Origin: an uncultured Parvularculaceae bacterium
Lineage (GTDB): Bacteria > Pseudomonadota > Alphaproteobacteria > Caulobacterales > Parvularculaceae
Length of the DNA: 64,000 nt
Assembly (NCBI GenBank): GCA_947259375.1
Contig: CAMYLZ010000012.1
Coordinates: 1-64,000 of the forward strand
Reading direction: 5' to 3'
The notes below the pieces were generated by a model. It did no database searches. It worked only from the letters and a program-made list of their open reading frames with translations, and was not told the DNA's origin. Shown here piece after piece: positions 58,795 through 64,000 of this stretch (positions are counted from its first letter, which is position 1; every line of letters begins with the position of its first letter). A program made the position numbers and the translations under genes.

Positions 58795-59885
58795 GCGAAG
58801 GACAGTCAGACGACGGCCAGGAAAAGTCGCATGACCCAACGCCGGGACGCCTTCAAAAGGCGCGCGAGGATGGCGATGTTCCGCAGTCCAAGGAAGCGAA
58901 CGCCGCCGCCGCTTATCTCGGCTTTTATCTCGCGGTTGCGCTGGCAAGCGGCGGGACGGCTTCGGCGCTCGCCTTCGGCCTGTCAAAGTTCCTTCGCGAC
59001 CCTGAAACCTTCGCCGCACAGGCTTTTGGCGGCGATGGCGGATCTTTCTTCTTTTCCACCGCGTCAATGACGCTGAAAAGCGGTGCGGCGTTTCTCGCAT
59101 TGCCGGCGCTCGGCGTCATCGCCTCGCTGATCGCGCAACAGTCAGTTGTTTTTTCCCTGAAGAAAATCAAGCCGAAATTGTCGCGGCTTTCCATCATCGA
59201 CAATGCGAAAAAGAAATATGGAACTGACGGGCTTGTCGAGTTTGCAAAAAGCGCGGCGAAGCTGGTCATCATCTGCATCCTTTTCGGCGTAATCTTCGCC
59301 AATCGCTTCACCACCCTGCCTGCCGATGCGCTGTCTCCCGCACAGGGCCTGCCGCAGGCTATCCTGCGCGAAGGCGTGATTTTCGCCGGTCTCGTGGTGT
59401 TGTTCTCGGTCGCACTGGCGCTGATCGACCTGCCTTGGAGCCGCCATCAGCACACCAAGCGGCTGAAGATGAGCTATGAAGAGCTGAAAAAGGAATCGAA
59501 GGAGCAGGAAGGCGACCCGACGATGAAGCAAAACCGGCGCGAGCGCGGTCAAGCCATCGCCACCAATCGCATGATGAAAGACGTGCCGGACGCCGATGTC
59601 ATTATCGTCAACCCGACCCATTACGCCGTCGCGCTGAAATGGGACCGGAAACGCGGCGCCGCGCCGGTCTGCGTCGCCAAGGGTACGGATGAAATCGCCG
59701 CGAGAATTCGCGAGGCAGCGACGATGGCCGGCGTGCCGATCCGCTCCGACCCGCCGACCGCACGCGCAATCCACGCAACCGTGGAAATCGGCGAGGAAGT
59801 CAAACGCGAACATTATGCGGCGGTTGCCGCGGCGATCCACTTTGCCGACGCTCTACGCAAGAAAGCAAACTCCCATGTCCAATAA
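58791..59885 (+). CDS. flhB: Flagellar export switch protein FlhB
   Basis: The product has 364 residues. Four transmembrane helices are followed by a cytoplasmic domain with the self-cleaving NPTH motif at 274-277 (VIIVNPTHYAVAL). The start SQDDxxKSHDPTPGRLQKAREDGDVPQSKE pattern is typical. Cleavage and FliK contact switch export from hook to filament substrates. Confidence 0.97.
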   Translation: MSEGQSDDGQEKSHDPTPGRLQKAREDGDVPQSKEANAAAAYLGFYLAVALASGGTASALAFGLSKFLRDPETFAAQAFGGDGGSFFFSTASMTLKSGAAFLALPALGVIASLIAQQSVVFSLKKIKPKLSRLSIIDNAKKKYGTDGLVEFAKSAAKLVIICILFGVIFANRFTTLPADALSPAQGLPQAILREGVIFAGLVVLFSVALALIDLPWSRHQHTKRLKMSYEELKKESKEQEGDPTMKQNRRERGQAIATNRMMKDVPDADVIIVNPTHYAVALKWDRKRGAAPVCVAKGTDEIAARIREAATMAGVPIRSDPPTARAIHATVEIGEEVKREHYAAVAAAIHFADALRKKANSHVQ

Positions 59886-60216
59886 AAAGCTCAAACAACT
59901 GGCGGAGCTGAAAAAAATCGCCGGTCTCAAGGTCGACCGTGAAAAGCACGCCCTTTCCGCGATCAAGGACGAGTTGCGCGGCCTTGCGGACGAACGCAGC
60001 GCGCTTGAAAACCGGATGGACATTGTTGTGGAGGTAAAGGAAGGCGACCCGGCGGCGTTCATCAACGCCAATTCCTATCTCGACGCCCTTTCCGCCCGCG
60101 CCCGCCATCTCGACGAAGCGCAGCGCCAAGCTCATGCGCGCACCGAAGCCCAGCGTGAAAAAATCAAACAGGCGTTGGCGGCAAAAGTGCGCATCGACGG
60201 GTTGAAAGCGCAATAG
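59875..60216 (+). CDS. FliJ-like coiled-coil protein
   Basis: The product has 113 residues with no predicted membrane segment, helical throughout with heptads (KKLKQLAELKKIAGLKVDREKHALSAIKDELRGLADERSALENRM; QRQAHARTEAQREKIKQALAAKVRIDGLKAQ). Size, coiled coil and position directly after flhB (11-base overlap) fit FliJ, the central stalk of the FliI ring. FliJ is poorly conserved. An unrelated chaperone is the alternative. Confidence 0.6.
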   Translation: MSNKKLKQLAELKKIAGLKVDREKHALSAIKDELRGLADERSALENRMDIVVEVKEGDPAAFINANSYLDALSARARHLDEAQRQAHARTEAQREKIKQALAAKVRIDGLKAQ

Positions 60217-60278
60217 GTCTGGAGCCCCCGCCGCATCGAGGAAACGATGGCGAAAACGCCATCGCGCAAGCTGTGCAA

Positions 60279-61439
60279 TCACATAGGGTCAGCCGCGTCG
60301 CCTTCGTCTGAGCTGTGACGGCAATTCAATAAAATCTCGATGATTTCGGCCGACAGCGTGAACATGGCGCCTTGGCTTTCATCCACATTCGTGAGCGCAG
60401 CGACGCCATATCCCGATGTTTTGTCGTAGACGGACGTAATGTTTGTTGCTCCGTTAGAGCCCGACTGTGTTGAAACATATCTCTGATCGCCACAAAGCGT
60501 CCACTCGCGATACCGCCCGCCAAACGCTTAAGCATTTTCAGGCGCTTGATGCATTTGGAAAAGGTCAAGAATTTGTTTACTCATCAAACGCCCTTCGACG
60601 AGCGCCTGATCAAGCGCGAGCAAGTCTCGTGCGGTTGTATAACTGCCAACGAAGAAACGCGGAGACCAGTAATCGCCGCGGCCGGCCGGATTTCCAGGTT
60701 CAAACCCGATGGCCACATTGTCCGTCGCAGGAATTGTTTCGCGCAGGTCATGAACAAAGGCGCCGCTTGAATGCATGCCAGCCGGCTCAAATACGTAGCG
60801 CTCGCGTATCTCGGCATAGCTGAGCCCTGTCACGCGCTCGAGTATGAGATGCACCAGCAGCCAGTTGGACAAAACATAATCGAATTCAGCCCCGGGTTCG
60901 AATTTGAGATCACCGCTTGCATAGTCAGCCACAGCCGATGTCACGTCGAGCGCATCGACGGCCTCCTTTTCGCCATTCGCCGCCTGCCGGAAAGCCTTGA
61001 GAATATCGTTCGGAAGCCCGGACTGGTTTGTCAGTAGATGTCGTAGCGTCAGCCGGGCGCCCGTATCTGGACGATAGTCATCAAGGTAGGCCGACACCGG
61101 CGCGTCAAGATCGAGACGCCCTTCCTCGACAAGGGCGAAGACCGCAATCGCCGTGAAAAACTTGTCGACGGATCCGGTCTGGAACCGCGTATCGGGGTCA
61201 AGCGACCGCGTTCCGTCAAATTCCGCCAGCCTTTGAACATGCGAGAAGACCGGCGCGCCGGACTGCCCGGCCATGATCACGCCGTTAAAATCCCTTTCCG
61301 GCGCCCAGTCCCGGACGGCGGCGTCAATTGCTTGTTGCCGATTGGGGTCAAGGGTCGCCGGATCATCAGCCCAAGCCCTCCCGCTCATGATCGCCATAAC
61401 CGTAAGGCTCGCCATCGCGCTGATACGCCGTCGCTTCAT
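60279..61439 (-). pseudogene. Serine hydrolase (beta-lactamase family) interrupted by an in-frame stop
   Basis: From the ATG at 61439 a signal peptide and a class C-like domain are read. The SxxK motif is Ser90-V-D-Lys93 (QTGSVDKFF), and TLRHLLTNQSGLPND and LILERVTGLSYAE follow the family pattern. A TAA at 60528-60530 ends the frame at 303 residues. The same frame then continues for 82 residues (AFGGRYREWTL..., TSGYGVAALTNVDE, SAEIIEILL), which is the expected C-terminal part of the domain, to a TGA at 60279. A single nonsense change therefore removes the last strand region. The usual Y-x-N triad appears as L-S-N, another sign of decay or divergence. If the stop is a sequencing error, the gene is intact. 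Confidence 0.75.
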
Positions 61440-61603
61440 TCAACCCACCTTTTCTCTCGAGGAAACAATCCGTCGCGCCAGACTATCCACACGCTAAGTA
61501 TCTCGCCGACGGACGGTAAGCTCAACTCGTCGCCAATTTGCCGCCGTTGACCGCAAAGATCGGTCTCTGGATTCCCTTGCAGCCGCTAGGCATCCGCCGC
61601 ACG

Positions 61604-62776
61604 CTACGCCTTCATCTGCTCGCGCAATCGCTCAAGATCGCCATGGGCCGAGCGAATGCCGGGCCGGTCGGCGGCAAGGCGCATGTCGCGCAGCACCTCC
61701 AATGCGCGCATCAACACCTCGAGCGGCGGACCGCTCGCCGTCACTTGCGCGTATTTCTCCGGCGACAGCCCGGCGGAGGGTTTTTCGATAAATGTTTTCA
61801 CAAGCTGGTCATGATGTTGCGCCGCGGTTTCACCATGCAGCCGGCAAACTTCGAAATAGGCGTCGACATTCTTGCGAAACGCCGGGTCTTTCGCATTGGC
61901 CGGCGCCGCATCGAGAATCTGTAACAGCAAGCTGCGCTGGCGCATGGTTTCGCGCAAGAAAACCTGGTCGCGCGGCTCCATGAACAGCATTTTATCGACC
62001 AGCAATTGCGAATAATAAGGATCATTCGCCGCGCACAGCCCCAGCAGCAGGTCGATTTCATTGATGCCGGAAAAATCCCCGCCATTGGCGCCGCGATATT
62101 CAGCTCGCGCCACACGGTAGGGTTTGTAATAAGGCCGCACGCAATAAAAGAAACGATCACGATCAAGCTCCTTGAACAGGAGCGCATTGGAATCGATGAC
62201 GTCTTTGAGCGCATCGCCCGCGTCCTCAAACAGGATCGCCGCCGTCGGATGGGTGACGCCAAGCGGCAGGATGCGCGTCAACAGCTCCGCCGCGCGTTTG
62301 TAAGCGAAAATGCTGCGCAGGTTGTAATCGAGGAAAAGATACTCATCCGGCAGGCTCGTGAAACTTTTCGGCCTGCCGTTCACCGCGCGATTGCGCGTCG
62401 TCAGATGCGCCGTTGCAAAACGCGGCACGACACCAATGAAAGACGCGATATGCATGGCGAGGGCCGATGCTTCCGGCAGCGGCGATTTTTCCTCCCGCGC
62501 CGGGTTGGTAACCTCGTGCCGGCGCAAGGAGGCCATATAGAGCCCGACATCGCCGAGCAGATCGAACGCATTGTCAAACCCCTCGTCGGTATTGCCTTCC
62601 GCAAGCAGCTTGACGATGAATTCATGACCTTCCGCGCGGATCTGGTTTTTAATCTCGTCGCCAACGCCTTCGACATTCTCGCGCGCTTCCCGCGCAAAAT
62701 AGAGCTCTTCCAGCGCGGTGTTCATCTCCACAAAGGACGTTCTGATCCAGTGCTCGAAATCTTTTGAAAGCGTCAT
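61604..62776 (-). CDS. PrnB/DUF1864-like protein (indoleamine-dioxygenase-like superfamily)
   Basis: The product has 390 residues with no signal peptide, mainly helical. Blocks such as FIGVVPRFATAHLTTRNRAV, FFYCVRPYYKPYRVARAEYRGANGGDFSGINEIDLLLGL and DKMLFMEPRDQVFLRETM resemble the DUF1864 family that includes PrnB, the haem enzyme of pyrrolnitrin synthesis. No prnA, prnC or prnD partner is nearby, so the product is unlikely to be pyrrolnitrin. The assignment is from memory of the family pattern. An uncharacterised haem protein acting on an indole or amino acid is possible. Confidence 0.55.
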   Translation of the reverse strand: MTLSKDFEHWIRTSFVEMNTALEELYFAREARENVEGVGDEIKNQIRAEGHEFIVKLLAEGNTDEGFDNAFDLLGDVGLYMASLRRHEVTNPAREEKSPLPEASALAMHIASFIGVVPRFATAHLTTRNRAVNGRPKSFTSLPDEYLFLDYNLRSIFAYKRAAELLTRILPLGVTHPTAAILFEDAGDALKDVIDSNALLFKELDRDRFFYCVRPYYKPYRVARAEYRGANGGDFSGINEIDLLLGLCAANDPYYSQLLVDKMLFMEPRDQVFLRETMRQRSLLLQILDAAPANAKDPAFRKNVDAYFEVCRLHGETAAQHHDQLVKTFIEKPSAGLSPEKYAQVTASGPPLEVLMRALEVLRDMRLAADRPGIRSAHGDLERLREQMKA

Positions 62777-62860
62777 GAAAAACGATCCTCCGCCGGCGCG
62801 TCCCGTCGCGCAGGGTTTTGGATCGTCTTATCTTATTCGCCGGTCAGTGGAAACGCCCGC

Positions 62861-64000
62861 TTATTCCGTCCCGGGCGCATAGTTGAGGATCGGCCCCAGC
62901 CAACGCTCGGCGGTGCGCAGATCCCAGCCCTTGCGGCGGGCATAATCCTCGACCTGGTCTTTTTCGATCCGCCCCACCGCGAAATAACGGCTCTCCGGAT
63001 GGCTGAAATAAAGCCCGGAAACACTTGCAGGCGGGGTCATGGCGAAACTTGAAGTGAGCTCTACGCCGGCGCGCGCCGGCGCATCCAGCAACCGGAACAG
63101 GGTTTCTTTTTCCGTATGATCTGGCTGCGCCGGATAGCCCGGCGCTGGGCGGATTCCGGCGTATTTCTCCGCGATCAACTCTTCGCTGGAAAACGCCTCA
63201 TTAGGCGCATAGCCCCAAAGCTCGCGGCGCACCCGCTGGTGCAACATTTCTGCGAAACCTTCGGCAAAACGGTCGGCAAGCGCTTTGACCATGATCGCCG
63301 AATAGTCGTCATGCGCGGCCTTGAATGCGTCGGACTTTTCGAGCTCTCCATGACCGGCGGTGACGCAAAACCCGCCGACCCAATCGGCGCCCTCGCTCAC
63401 AGGCCGGACGAAATCCGCCAGCGCCAGATTGGGGCCTTCCGATTTTTTGATCTGTTGGCGGACCGAATAAAACCGCGCGATCTCGCTCGCGCGGTCTTCA
63501 TCCGCCCACAAAACGATATCATCGCCATCCGCATTGGCCGGCCAAAATCCGACCGCCGCCTTCAGTCTCAACCATTTTTCCGCAACCAGCCTGTCGAGCA
63601 TCGCCTGTCCGTCGCGCCACAGTCCGCGCGCCGCTTCGCCGCGTTTTTCATCGTCAAGAATCTGCGGATAACGCCCTTTCAGATCCCAACTCATGAAAAA
63701 CGGCGTCCAGTCGATATAAGTCAGGACATCTTCAAGCGAGACATCGTCGATGGTTCTAGCGCCGGTGAAGGATGGCGGCGCGCCGTTCTGGCCAGACCAG
63801 TCGGGCGTGAAGGCGTTGGCGCGCGCATCGGCTATCGAAAGCCGCTCTTTCGGCCCGCCCCCGGCGCGCGATTGGCGAATCCGTTCGTATTTCGCTTTCG
63901 TTTTCTCCCATACGCGCGGGCGATCGGTCTCGGAAAGCAAGGACGACACAACGCCCACCGCCCGGCTCGCATCAGCGACATGGAGGGTCGGCGCGTTTTT
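62861..64000 (-). CDS. metH: Cobalamin-dependent methionine synthase, C-terminal part (gene runs off right edge)
   Basis: The frame is open from the right edge, so the visible 379 residues are only the C-terminal third. The segment begins at the end of the B12-binding domain (LHVADASRAVGVVSSLLS) and contains the reactivation domain that binds S-adenosylmethionine: FFMSWDLKGRYPQIL, GDDIVLWADE, GGFCVTAG, RRELWGYAPNE, the conserved RPAPGYPAQPDHTEK and the ending HPESRYFAVGRI. It would methylate homocysteine from methyltetrahydrofolate. A GTG at 63958 could be mistaken for a start, but upstream codons continue the conserved sequence. Confidence 0.95.
   Translation of the reverse strand, partial: KNAPTLHVADASRAVGVVSSLLSETDRPRVWEKTKAKYERIRQSRAGGGPKERLSIADARANAFTPDWSGQNGAPPSFTGARTIDDVSLEDVLTYIDWTPFFMSWDLKGRYPQILDDEKRGEAARGLWRDGQAMLDRLVAEKWLRLKAAVGFWPANADGDDIVLWADEDRASEIARFYSVRQQIKKSEGPNLALADFVRPVSEGADWVGGFCVTAGHGELEKSDAFKAAHDDYSAIMVKALADRFAEGFAEMLHQRVRRELWGYAPNEAFSSEELIAEKYAGIRPAPGYPAQPDHTEKETLFRLLDAPARAGVELTSSFAMTPPASVSGLYFSHPESRYFAVGRIEKDQVEDYARRKGWDLRTAERWLGPILNYAPGTE

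Overview
The window is a GC-rich (about 60%) alphaproteobacterial chromosome segment. The gene content points to the Caulobacterales/Parvularculales side of the class: a FlaF/FlbT-controlled flagellin, a MotE- and DUF6468-containing flagellar cluster without FliD or FliS, a DUF1476-purC-purS-purQ block, squalene-hopene cyclase, and a beta-helix/diheme cytochrome pair of the type I associate with Hyphomonas. The species is not identified. No rRNA, tRNA, CRISPR array, complete insertion sequence or prophage was recognised.

Bases 1-7,076 hold the most unusual locus. On the minus strand lie a secreted, very acidic Asp-Asn-Ser repeat protein, a 140-residue protein sharing its C-terminal motif, a periplasmic C39-type peptidase, and a second small secreted protein cut by the window edge. 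The two small proteins carry a bacteriocin-style double-glycine motif (Leu at -12, Leu/Met at -7, Gly-Gly at -2/-1). Divergently on the plus strand lie a sigma-54 activator without a receiver domain and an outer-membrane barrel with an N-terminal coiled coil and a LysM domain. The repeat gene has a near-perfect sigma-54 promoter, with a perfect inverted repeat about 110 bp upstream that could be the activator site. The architecture resembles the Pseudomonas Fap functional-amyloid system (FapC-like fibre, FapD-like C39 peptidase, FapF-like porin). I infer a divergent Fap-like surface-fibre system.

Bases 7,108-26,720 are mainly housekeeping and accessory metabolism: M48 peptidase, Asp/Glu racemase-like protein and LemA; an SDR; a LysE-exporter remnant; DUF1476 (ATPase inhibitor zeta type); purC-purS-(membrane protein)-purQ; an amidase; a beta-helix lipoprotein with a diheme cytochrome; squalene-hopene cyclase; malonyl-CoA synthetase with a sulfotransferase; a GNAT acetyltransferase; a DUF885 protein; a YHS-domain protein; and an M28 peptidase.

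Bases 26,859-60,216 are an almost complete flagellar island in several opposed operons: fliM | motB | flgE-flgK-flgL-flgI | fliF-fliH-fliN-fliP-fliG (minus) | fliL-DUF6468-motE | motA-(AMIN/TPR-like protein)-flgF-flgG-flgA-flgH-fliL2 | fliK-flgD (minus) | flgJ-flgN-like | flagellin-flaF-flbT-DUF1217 | fliI (minus) | flgB-flgC-fliE-fliQ-flhA-fliR-flhB-fliJ-like. Together these encode the export gate, ATPase complex, C-ring, MS-, P- and L-rings, rod, hook, junction, filament and stator. FliO, FliX, FlbD, the flagellar sigma factors and chemotaxis genes are not in this window.

Bases 60,279-64,000 carry a serine hydrolase (beta-lactamase fold) broken by one in-frame stop, a PrnB/DUF1864-like protein, and the C-terminal part of cobalamin-dependent methionine synthase, which runs off the right edge.
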